A stretch of 19,472 nt of DNA from Gammaproteobacteria bacterium. Its GTDB lineage: Bacteria > Pseudomonadota > Gammaproteobacteria > Pseudomonadales > Azotimanducaceae. A program made the translations under genes and the position numbers. This document shows, one piece after another, positions 6,278 through 12,542 of this stretch (its first letter is position 1; each line of letters begins with the position of its first letter). The notes under the pieces were generated by a model that was given only the letters and a program-made list of their open reading frames with translations, was not told where the DNA came from and did not search any database. The stretch is from NCBI GenBank assembly GCA_003476445.1, contig DMUF01000165.1, positions 1 to 19,472 of the forward strand, written 5' to 3'.

Positions 6278-8530
6278 GTGTCACACGACGCCAGTTTCAC
6301 CAATCAGAAGTTCAAGGTCATCGGTACCCGCGTTCCGCGCCCCGATGGCATCGACAAGGTCACCGGGCGCGCGCGCTATGGCGCGGACGCTACGGCACCC
6401 GGGCAACTCGTCGGCATGATTCTGCGCTCGCCGCATGCCCATGCCGATATTCGCAAGATCGACACCAGCGCCGCTGAGGCGCTGCCCGGCGTCAAGGCCG
6501 TGATAACCAGCGCCGACCTGCCGGACAAGGTAGGCGGCCGTCGCGACATGCTCGATATTCTCGAGAACTGCATGGCGCGCGGACGTGCGCTCTACGATGG
6601 TCATGCGGTCGCTGCGGTAGCAGCCATCGACGCAGAGACCGCGAAGCGCGCCCTCAAGCTGATCAAGGTTGACTACAAGCCGCTGGCCCATGTCACCGAC
6701 GTCGATGAGGCCATGCGCGACGATGCCCCGATCGTGCAGCCCTGGGTTCGCACCGCGGGCGGCGATCCGAACAAGCCCACCAACGTGGCGCAGATCTCCC
6801 AATTCGGGCACGGCGATCTCGATGCAGGTTTTGCAGAAGCCGATGTAATCATCGAGCGCAGCTACAAGACCGAGCAGACCCACCAGGGCTATATCGAACC
6901 CCACGCGTGCCTTGCGAGTGTCGGTCCCGATGGCCAGGGCGAGCTGTGGGTTACCACTCAGGGTCACTACACCTTCCGCACCCAGTGCGCGGCACTGCTG
7001 GGTATGGAAGTTGCCAAGCTCAAGGTCACCTCATCGGAGATCGGCGGCGGCTTCGGCGGCAAGACCCACGTGTGGATGGAACCGGTGGCGCTTGCGCTGT
7101 CGCGCAAGGCGAATCGCCCGGTGAAATTGGTGCTGACCCGGGAGGAAACCTTCCGGGGTACGGGCCCTACCTGCTCGACGTCGATCGATATCAAGATCGG
7201 TGCCCGGCGCGATGGGCGCATTACGGCTGCGCTGGCTACGCTGCGGTATCAGGACGGAGCCTTCCCCGGTATCTGGGGCATGCTTGGCGCGATGACTGCC
7301 TGGGCATGTTATGACCTGCCGAACGTGAAATCAGTCGCATACGACGTGCTTGTGAATCGGCCGAAGGTCGCGGCTTATCGCGCGCCGTCCGCGCCGATGG
7401 CGGCGTTTGCGGTGGAAAGCACCGTTGATCTGGTGGCGCGGGAACTCGGGATGGACCCGGTGGACTTCCGGCTGCTCAATGCGGCGAAGGAAGGCACGCG
7501 CGCGTCCTACGGACCGACCTACGGACCGATCGGCATCGGCCCCACCCTTGAAGCGGTGAAAAACCACCCGCAGATGAAGGTCAAGCTCGGCCCCAATCAG
7601 GGGCGCGGCATGGCTTGCGGCTTCTGGTTTAACTTCGGCGGGCAGACCTGCTCCACAGTCAACATCGGTGTCGACGGCACGGTCAACGTATCGGTCGGAA
7701 CGGTAGACGTCGGCGGCTCACGCGCCTCGCTCTCGCTCATTGCGGCTGAGGAACTCGGCGTACCTTACGAAAGCGTGAAGTGCACGGTGGCAGACACCGC
7801 AACGCTCGGTCACAACGACACGACGGAAGGCAGCCGCGGCACGTTCTCCTCAGGCATGGCCATCATCTTTGCCTGCCGCAACGCGGTGCAGGAACTGCGC
7901 GCCCGAGCGGCGAAGATGATGGATGTTCCTGTGGAAGATGTGCACTGGGAGAACGGGCAGGCCGTCGCGCTCGGAACCCAGCACAGCAATCTGCAGCCGC
8001 TCACGCTGGCGCAGATCGCCCGCAAGTCGCCCCAGACTGGCGGTCCGATCGCTGGCCATAACGAAGTGGTCGCCGATGGCGCGGGCGTGTCGTTTGCAAG
8101 CCACATCTGCGATGTCGAAGTGGACCCGGAAACCGGACAGACGCGGGTGCTCCGCTATGCGGTCATCCAGGACGCCGGCAAGGCTATCCACCCCGACTAC
8201 GTGGAAGGGCAGTTCCAGGGCGCCGCTGCGCAGGGCATTGGCTGGGCACTGAACGAGGAATACATCTACGGCAAGGACGGGCGGCTGCAGAACCCGGGCT
8301 TCCTGGACTACCGTATTCCCGTGTGCTCGGATCTGCCGTTCATCGACACCCAGATTCTCGAGATCCCTAACCCGGGACATCCGTACGGGATTCGTGGCGT
8401 CGGTGAAACGTCGATCGTGCCACCGCTTGCGGCAATCGGTAACGCGGTATCCAACGCGGTCGGCGTGCGCATGACCCATGTGCCCATGTCACCGCCGCGT
8501 ATCCTGGGTGCGATCAAGGCAGCGCGCTGA
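6278..8530 (+). CDS. Molybdopterin-binding large subunit of a molybdenum hydroxylase
   Basis: This 750-aa catalytic subunit of the xanthine dehydrogenase/CO dehydrogenase/aldehyde oxidase family hydroxylates or oxidises its substrate at a molybdopterin-cytosine-dinucleotide centre. Seen motifs are the GGGFGGK cofactor loop (residues 256-262), the active-site loop AYRAPSAPMAAF (366-377, Arg368) and the catalytic Glu710 in GVGETSIVPPLAA. The N-terminal RVPRPDGIDKVTGRARYGAD segment is the standard opening. The start is GTG at 6278, with the near-perfect ribosome site TAAGGAGA 7 nt upstream. The active-site loop lacks the Cys-containing AYRCSFR motif of form I CO dehydrogenase, so CO is not the expected substrate. 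Aromatic, N-heterocyclic or aldehyde substrates are all possible. It is encoded with its two partner subunits and a sulfur-carrier-like protein; no XdhC/CoxF-type maturation gene is in the window. Confidence 0.95.
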   Translation: MSHDASFTNQKFKVIGTRVPRPDGIDKVTGRARYGADATAPGQLVGMILRSPHAHADIRKIDTSAAEALPGVKAVITSADLPDKVGGRRDMLDILENCMARGRALYDGHAVAAVAAIDAETAKRALKLIKVDYKPLAHVTDVDEAMRDDAPIVQPWVRTAGGDPNKPTNVAQISQFGHGDLDAGFAEADVIIERSYKTEQTHQGYIEPHACLASVGPDGQGELWVTTQGHYTFRTQCAALLGMEVAKLKVTSSEIGGGFGGKTHVWMEPVALALSRKANRPVKLVLTREETFRGTGPTCSTSIDIKIGARRDGRITAALATLRYQDGAFPGIWGMLGAMTAWACYDLPNVKSVAYDVLVNRPKVAAYRAPSAPMAAFAVESTVDLVARELGMDPVDFRLLNAAKEGTRASYGPTYGPIGIGPTLEAVKNHPQMKVKLGPNQGRGMACGFWFNFGGQTCSTVNIGVDGTVNVSVGTVDVGGSRASLSLIAAEELGVPYESVKCTVADTATLGHNDTTEGSRGTFSSGMAIIFACRNAVQELRARAAKMMDVPVEDVHWENGQAVALGTQHSNLQPLTLAQIARKSPQTGGPIAGHNEVVADGAGVSFASHICDVEVDPETGQTRVLRYAVIQDAGKAIHPDYVEGQFQGAAAQGIGWALNEEYIYGKDGRLQNPGFLDYRIPVCSDLPFIDTQILEIPNPGHPYGIRGVGETSIVPPLAAIGNAVSNAVGVRMTHVPMSPPRILGAIKAAR

Positions 8531-8552
8531 TGGCATTGCGTCCGGTGAACCG

Positions 8553-8795
8553 ATGAAGGTCGCGCTCACCGGACCGATTCGTGATGCGCTGGGTGGGTTG
8601 GCCTCGATCGAGATCGAGGCCGATACCATCCGTGAGTTGATGCAGCGTCTCGAGGACCGTTATCCGGCTCTGGCGCCGCTGCTCGATGCCGGCATCGCAG
8701 TAGCGATCAATGGCGAGATCTTTCGCGACCGGTGGGGCGAGGTCATTCCTCGCCACGCCGAAGTCGTGCTTATGCCGAGAATTCCCGGCGGCTGA
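8553..8795 (+). CDS. MoaD/ThiS-family sulfur-carrier-like protein
   Basis: This 80-aa beta-grasp protein has the size and ending of the ubiquitin-like sulfur carriers MoaD and ThiS. It has a short N-terminal strand, a helix near LMQRLEDRYPAL, the VAINGEIF strand, and the diagnostic C-terminal Gly-Gly (LMPRIPGG), which is activated as a thiocarboxylate to donate sulfur. The usual MoaD length is about 80. I choose ATG 8553 because the frame upstream encodes unrelated sequence. No strong Shine-Dalgarno is visible, and translation may be coupled to the Mo-subunit stop 22 bp upstream through an 8-codon ORF that overlaps both (8530-8556). Placement last in a Mo-hydroxylase operon suggests a dedicated role in molybdopterin dithiolene synthesis or sulfur supply for this enzyme. 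That role is inference. Confidence 0.85.
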   Translation: MKVALTGPIRDALGGLASIEIEADTIRELMQRLEDRYPALAPLLDAGIAVAINGEIFRDRWGEVIPRHAEVVLMPRIPGG

Positions 8796-8826
8796 TACCG
8801 CGAACTATTTCTGCCGCGATCTTTTT
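8788..8826 (+). terminator. Weak candidate terminator after the MoaD-like gene
   Basis: GCGGC at 8788-8792 can pair with GCCGC at 8813-8817 across a 20-nt loop, and TTTTT follows at 8822-8826. It sits where the + strand operon converges with the minus-strand copper-protein gene. The stem is short and the loop long, so this is a tentative call. Confidence 0.25.
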
Positions 8827-8827
8827 C

Positions 8828-9319
8828 TCAACTCAGCTTCCAGCCCGCCTTTAGCGCGGCCACAGCTTCAGAAAGGGCAGCGCAGGCTTCTGCGCAGGCT
8901 TTGCATTCCAGATGCATGCCGTGCGCCCAGTGCGCCTTGTGCTCCTCGCACGCTGCGCGGCAGTCGTCACACGCGCGCGCGCAGACATCGAGAAGACCTT
9001 CGGTGTAGACGGACTTCATCGTCGCCAGCTCGCCGGTCGCGCGACACAGGGTCTGGGTCTGGCGCACCGATGTGCTGCAGTGGGCAAACGCGGTATCTCC
9101 CGCGGCCAGCTTCTCCAGGCAGTGCTGCTCGCAAACAGCCGCTTTTTCCTCGCAGTCGAATGCGGCTGCGGCGACGGCTGCCATCAGTTTTAGCGTGTCG
9201 GGATTGCTCACCGCGAGCACGCTGGCGGGTGAGGCGCTACCGCCGTCCGCCATCGCCTGAGCAGCGAAGGCGGCGGCGCCAAGTGCGACGGTCGTGCCGA
9301 TGAAAGACCGACGTTCCAT
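8828..9319 (-). CDS. Tat-exported four-helix-bundle copper-storage protein (Csp1-like)
   Basis: This 163-aa protein starts with a twin-arginine signal (MERRSFIG, Arg3-Arg4, hydrophobic stretch to about residue 20, likely cleavage after AMA at 23). The mature part holds 12 cysteines, mostly spaced as in CEEKAAVCEQHC, CARACDDCRAAC and CKACAEAC, which line the core of a helical bundle in Csp/DUF326 copper-storage proteins and bind many Cu(I) ions. Csp1 of methanotrophs is similarly exported and Cys-rich. The frame extends to a TTG four codons earlier, but GGAG sits 6 nt before the ATG at 9319, so that ATG is the start. The gene runs opposite to its neighbours and has its own promoter with a perfect TATAAT. 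A role in periplasmic copper buffering or cuproenzyme supply is inferred from family knowledge. Confidence 0.88.
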   Translation of the reverse strand: MERRSFIGTTVALGAAAFAAQAMADGGSASPASVLAVSNPDTLKLMAAVAAAAFDCEEKAAVCEQHCLEKLAAGDTAFAHCSTSVRQTQTLCRATGELATMKSVYTEGLLDVCARACDDCRAACEEHKAHWAHGMHLECKACAEACAALSEAVAALKAGWKLS

Positions 9320-9368
9320 AAGGTGCTCCAAGTGGAAACGGGGAAGTCGCCCGACGATACGCCTTTGC

Positions 9369-9398
9369 CTGACTTGAATCGAGTTGTCTCATTATACT
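9369..9398 (+). promoter_or_regulatory. Candidate sigma-70 promoter for the glycine-zipper gene
   Basis: The pair CTGACT (9369-9374) and TATACT (9393-9398) has an 18-bp spacer and matches the -35 and -10 consensus at 4/6 and 5/6 positions. Transcription would start near 9405, about 57 bases before the chosen start of the glycine-zipper gene. It lies in an A+T-rich island within a GC-rich region and overlaps the opposing -10 box. Confidence 0.5.
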
Positions 9399-9419
9399 TT
9401 CCGCGCGCGGACGCAACCT
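9391..9419 (-). promoter_or_regulatory. Candidate promoter for the copper-storage gene
   Basis: On the minus strand a perfect TATAAT (9396 down to 9391) lies about 70 bases upstream of the copper-protein start. The expected -35 region (about 9411-9419) has no good TTGACA match; at 17-bp spacing the hexamer is AGGTTG. A strong -10 with a poor -35 is typical of activator-dependent promoters, and the weak -35 lies inside an inverted repeat. Confidence 0.45.
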
Positions 9420-9425
9420 GCGTCC
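9409..9425. promoter_or_regulatory. 17-bp dyad, candidate operator in the divergent promoter
   Basis: GGACGCA-ACC-TGCGTCC is a perfect 7-bp inverted repeat with a 3-bp centre. It covers the -35 region of the minus-strand copper-gene promoter and the first transcribed bases of the plus-strand promoter. A regulator bound here could influence both genes. It is preceded by the palindrome CCGCGCGCGG (9401-9410). Alternatively it forms a hairpin in the 5' leader of the plus-strand transcript. Confidence 0.4.
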
Positions 9426-9461
9426 CATTCATGATTCGTGAGAGAAACGGGGGATAAGACG

Positions 9462-10001
9462 TTGAACAAATCGATGCTGACGGGTGTGGTACTGGGTAGC
9501 TCGCTTGCGGTCGCAGGCGCTGGAATCGGGGCGTATCAGATGTTCCCCAACGAGCCGGAGTTTGCGGAAGTGCTGGCGGTAAACGCCGTCACCGAGCGCG
9601 TGGAAACGCCGCGTGAGGTGTGCAAGGACGTGACCGTCACGCGCCAGAAGGCGGTGAAGGATCAACACCAGGTCGTCGGCACGGCAGTAGGAGCCATTGC
9701 AGGCGGTCTGCTCGGCAATGCGCTGGGCGGCGGCGGTCGCAACACGGGTCTCAAGGTGGCAGGTGCCGTTGCCGGAGGTTATGCGGGTAACAAGGCGCAG
9801 GAGCACATACAGCGGAATAACACGGAAACAGTCGTGGAATCCCAGTGCGAAACAGTGGTGGACGTCACCGAGCGGACCATCGGCTATGACGTGGATTACC
9901 GTATCGGTGAAGAACCGGGTCGCGTGCGCATGGATCACCAGCCGGGTGCGACCATTCCGCTTCGTGACGGACAGCTGGTTCTGGCAGCGACGCCGAGCTG
10001 A
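9462..10001 (+). CDS. Glycine-zipper 2TM envelope protein
   Basis: This 179-aa protein has an N-terminal hydrophobic segment (about residues 6-26, rich in Gly/Ala/Val) that anchors or exports it. A glycine-zipper 2TM domain follows (about 71-111), seen as VVGTAVGAIAGGLLGNALGGGG and VAGAVAGGYAGNKAQ, each with glycines every fourth residue. This is the arrangement of SlyB/17-kDa-antigen-like outer-membrane or periplasmic proteins. A C-terminal beta-rich tail contains the second Cys (129, the first being Cys54) and GYDVDYRIGE. I choose the TTG at 9462, because GGGGGA ends 7 nt before it and MNKSMLTGVVLG is a typical opening. A GTG at 9438 and an ATG at 9474 are alternatives. No lipobox is evident. 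Its role in envelope integrity is a family-level inference. Confidence 0.85.
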   Translation: MNKSMLTGVVLGSSLAVAGAGIGAYQMFPNEPEFAEVLAVNAVTERVETPREVCKDVTVTRQKAVKDQHQVVGTAVGAIAGGLLGNALGGGGRNTGLKVAGAVAGGYAGNKAQEHIQRNNTETVVESQCETVVDVTERTIGYDVDYRIGEEPGRVRMDHQPGATIPLRDGQLVLAATPS

Positions 10002-10032
10002 CTGAAAACAGGGGTATGCGGGGGGCGACACG

Positions 10033-10869
10033 ATGGGTTTTGAACTGACAGGGCTCGAAGGAAAGGTCGCGGTCGTAACCGGTGCAGGGCGTTTACGCTC
10101 GATTGGGCGACCGTGTGCCATTGAGCTTGCGCGCGCGGGGTGCGACATCGTTCTCACCGGAACCGGGCGCGCTCCTGATCGCTATCCAGACGATGAGAAA
10201 AGGGTCGGCTGGCGCGACATAGAGTCGGTTGCCGATGAGGTGCGTGCGCTTGGACGCCGCTGCGAGACCTTCATCAGCGACGTTCGCAACCCCGCGGCCG
10301 TTGATACGCTTGTGAAAGACGTGTCCTCCCGATTCGGACGGGTGGATATCGTGATCAATAATGCGGGCGCCGCGCGGGGCGCCGATCGGGTCCCAGTCAT
10401 CGATCTGGAGCCTGACGTCTGGCAGAACGTGCTGCAGACGAACCTGACCGGCACCTTTCTCATGTCGCGCGCGTTTGGCCGCGTGTTGAAGGAGCAAGGG
10501 CAGGGCGGTTCGATCGTGAACATGTCCTCGATCGCGGGCAAGCTGCTGCCCGAGAACACGGCGGCCTATGCCGCCTCCAAGGCCGGTATTCAGGCGCTCA
10601 CGGCATCGATGTCGCGCGAGATGGCTCGCTACAACGTTCGGGTCAACGCCATCTGTCCTGGGATCATCGACACCGCACGCATGGACGACATCGACGCAAT
10701 CGAACGCGGCGCCGCATGGCAGGCGATGATTCGCGAACGCATACCGCTGGGTCGCGCAGGACGGGGCGAAGATATCGCGTGGATTACCGTGTTTCTTTGC
10801 TCCGACCAGGGCGCGTGGATCACCGGGCAATCCTGGAACGTCGATGGAGGTACGGTCACCGCGCATTGA
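10033..10869 (+). CDS. Short-chain dehydrogenase/reductase (classical SDR)
   Basis: This 278-aa NAD(P)-dependent oxidoreductase has the full classical SDR tetrad Asn137-Ser166-Tyr179-Lys183 (QTNLTG, SSIAGK, YAASK), plus NNAG at 109-112 and the C-terminal WNVDGGTVTAH typical of the family. The coenzyme loop reads TGAGRLRSIGR (16-26), two residues longer than the canonical TGxxxGIGR, so the pyrophosphate-binding turn is altered. An insertion at about 46-60 (GRAPDRYPDDEKRVGW) follows strand 2. These variants occur in some SDRs of unknown substrate. It begins 31 bp after the glycine-zipper gene and ends 71 bp before the esterase start, so it may be cotranscribed with the esterase and 2-hydroxyacid dehydrogenase. 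Substrate and NAD/NADP preference are not clear. Confidence 0.93.
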   Translation: MGFELTGLEGKVAVVTGAGRLRSIGRPCAIELARAGCDIVLTGTGRAPDRYPDDEKRVGWRDIESVADEVRALGRRCETFISDVRNPAAVDTLVKDVSSRFGRVDIVINNAGAARGADRVPVIDLEPDVWQNVLQTNLTGTFLMSRAFGRVLKEQGQGGSIVNMSSIAGKLLPENTAAYAASKAGIQALTASMSREMARYNVRVNAICPGIIDTARMDDIDAIERGAAWQAMIRERIPLGRAGRGEDIAWITVFLCSDQGAWITGQSWNVDGGTVTAH

Positions 10870-10940
10870 TGCAGCCCTCGGGTGCCCTGCGGTACTCGTT
10901 CGCTCGGCGTATGCACACAGAATCCAGAGGAGAGCAGGTT

Positions 10941-11705
10941 GTGATGGCAGCGGGTCAATTGAAGGTTTGGTCACTGGTGGTTCTGGCGCTTCTCGCGCTG
11001 GGTCCGCTAGCAGGTCCGGTAGCCGCGAACGGCGCGGTTCAGGGTGCCGAGGTCACGACCGCCCTCGGTACGGTGGCCGGCGTAACGGCCGAGGGGGTCA
11101 CCAGTTGGAAGGGCCTGCCGTATGCAGCGGCACCGGTGGGGGACCTGCGCTGGCAGCCGCCCGCGGCGCCCGCGGTGTGGCAGGGCACGCGCGACGCGAG
11201 CGCATGGCCCGCAGCCTGTCCACAAACTGTCATGACCGGGCAACCCGCGCCGGCGACCTCTGAAGATTGCCTCTATCTCAACGTGTGGGCTCCCGCTCAA
11301 CGCGCTGCTACCGCCTCGCTCCCGGTGATGGTCTGGATTCATGGCGGGGGCTTTCGCCAGGGCTCGGGTCAGATCGAGGGCGAGGTGCTCGCGAAGCAGG
11401 GCGTCGTGGTCGTATCGATCAACCATCGACTGGGTCCTCTCGGTTTCTTTGCCCACCCGGCACTCCCGAAAGGTGACGCCAATTTCGGGCTGCTCGATAT
11501 GACGGCTGCACTGCGCTGGGTGCGGGATCACATTGGCGCTTTTGGCGGTGACCCGAACAACGTGACTGTCTTCGGGGTATCTGCGGGCGGCATGGCGGTG
11601 CAACTGCTGATGGTGCATCCCCCGGCGCGCGGATTGTTTCACAAGGCGATCGCCCAAAGCGGTTACGGCACCTGGGGCGTGTTGCGCTCGGCGTCGGCAC
11701 CTTAA
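10941..11705 (+). CDS. N-terminal half of the split carboxylesterase
   Basis: If TAA 11703 is a true stop, this 254-aa exported fragment carries the signal peptide, the oxyanion-hole HGGGF and the nucleophilic Ser214, but neither the catalytic Glu nor His. It would be inactive alone. It could act only with the C-terminal half or if the stop is suppressed. An annotation pipeline would probably call it as a separate gene. Confidence 0.6.
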   Translation: MMAAGQLKVWSLVVLALLALGPLAGPVAANGAVQGAEVTTALGTVAGVTAEGVTSWKGLPYAAAPVGDLRWQPPAAPAVWQGTRDASAWPAACPQTVMTGQPAPATSEDCLYLNVWAPAQRAATASLPVMVWIHGGGFRQGSGQIEGEVLAKQGVVVVSINHRLGPLGFFAHPALPKGDANFGLLDMTAALRWVRDHIGAFGGDPNNVTVFGVSAGGMAVQLLMVHPPARGLFHKAIAQSGYGTWGVLRSASAP

Positions 11706-11720
11706 CCTGCGCCGCTCGAT

Positions 11721-12542
11721 ATGGCGCTGGACACGGTCGCACCCGCCAGTGCGGAAGCCGCCGCCACGGACCTCGTAGCGCGCGTCACCAGCGCAGAGCA
11801 GAACCGCAAAACCCTGATGTCCCTCGATGCCCAGGCGTTGGCGGGCGCTGTGGTTGGATTCCAGTTGCCGATTGTGGATGGCAGTTCGCTTCCCGAGGAG
11901 CCGGGCATCCTGTTCGAACGCGGCGCGCAGCACGCCGTGCCCACCATCATGGGCGGCAACAGCTTCGAGGGCAGCGTCATGCCCGTCTCCGCGATCTCAG
12001 CGGAGACCTGGAGCGATTGGTTAGGGCCGCGGATGGCAGCCGTCGAGTCCGTGTACGCGAGCGACTTCGCGGTGTCACGCGAACTTGGCGTGAAGCGTGC
12101 GTTCGGTGATCAGCGTTATCTGGTCGCGGCCCGTCTGATGGCAGACGCCATGGGGCGGGTGTCTGCACCCGCATGGCTGTACTACATCGATTATCTGGAT
12201 CCGGTGAATCGCGCGACGTTGCCTGGATCTCCGCACGGTGCCGACGCGCTGATTCTCTTCTCTGGGCAGGCGGCTGCAGATGCTGAAACCCGAGCCGTCG
12301 CCGAACGCCTGCAGAGCCGCTGGGTCACGTTTGCGCGCACCGGCGCGCCGAATCCGGTCGGATTGACGCCATGGCCGGCGCGGCCCGGTCGCGCGGACGC
12401 GTCACCGTCTGACCCCTGGCTGGTGATCGAGACAGAGGAGCGGGTGGCGCAGGGCGTCATCGCAGAGCGTCTCGATCTATTGACCGAGCACTACCGCGCC
12501 CGTCTTGCCCCATTCGCAGCGCCTTCGGAGGCAAAGCCATGA
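11721..12542 (+). CDS. C-terminal half of the split carboxylesterase
   Basis: This 273-aa frame begins at an ATG 15 bases after the TAA and continues the same esterase frame. It carries the catalytic Glu and His and the end of the fold but no signal peptide, and no good ribosome site precedes the ATG, so separate translation would depend on reinitiation. Its last codons overlap the next gene (CCATGA), so translation through this half may matter for the dehydrogenase downstream. Confidence 0.6.
   Translation: MALDTVAPASAEAAATDLVARVTSAEQNRKTLMSLDAQALAGAVVGFQLPIVDGSSLPEEPGILFERGAQHAVPTIMGGNSFEGSVMPVSAISAETWSDWLGPRMAAVESVYASDFAVSRELGVKRAFGDQRYLVAARLMADAMGRVSAPAWLYYIDYLDPVNRATLPGSPHGADALILFSGQAAADAETRAVAERLQSRWVTFARTGAPNPVGLTPWPARPGRADASPSDPWLVIETEERVAQGVIAERLDLLTEHYRARLAPFAAPSEAKP

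Larger units (their letters stand above)
10941..12542 (+). pseudogene. Type B carboxylesterase interrupted by one in-frame TAA
   Basis: The stretch encodes a complete exported type B carboxylesterase (about 533 codons) with a single stop, TAA at 11703-11705 (codon 255), in the same frame throughout. It begins with a signal peptide (hydrophobic LKVWSLVVLALLALGPLAG, cleavage near VAANG). The oxyanion motif HGGGF, nucleophile Ser214 (GVSAGG), acid Glu343 (NSFEG) and His432 (GSPHGAD) are all present, and the Ser-Glu and Glu-His spacings (129 and 89) resemble those in Bacillus esterases (121 and 89). The break falls in an ordinary loop after the FHKAIAQSGYGTW segment. No frameshift, insertion or other decay is visible, so this is either a very recent mutation, a sequencing error, or a stop that is read through. 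The start is GTG 10941 or ATG 10944; AGAGGAGAG at 10926-10934 is the ribosome site, better spaced for GTG. Confidence 0.85.

Noticed and set aside
8478..8552. N-terminal extension of the MoaD-like protein from ATG 8478
   Set aside because: The 25 residues overlap the Mo-subunit gene and do not fit the about-80-residue family; the ATG at 8553 gives the normal length.
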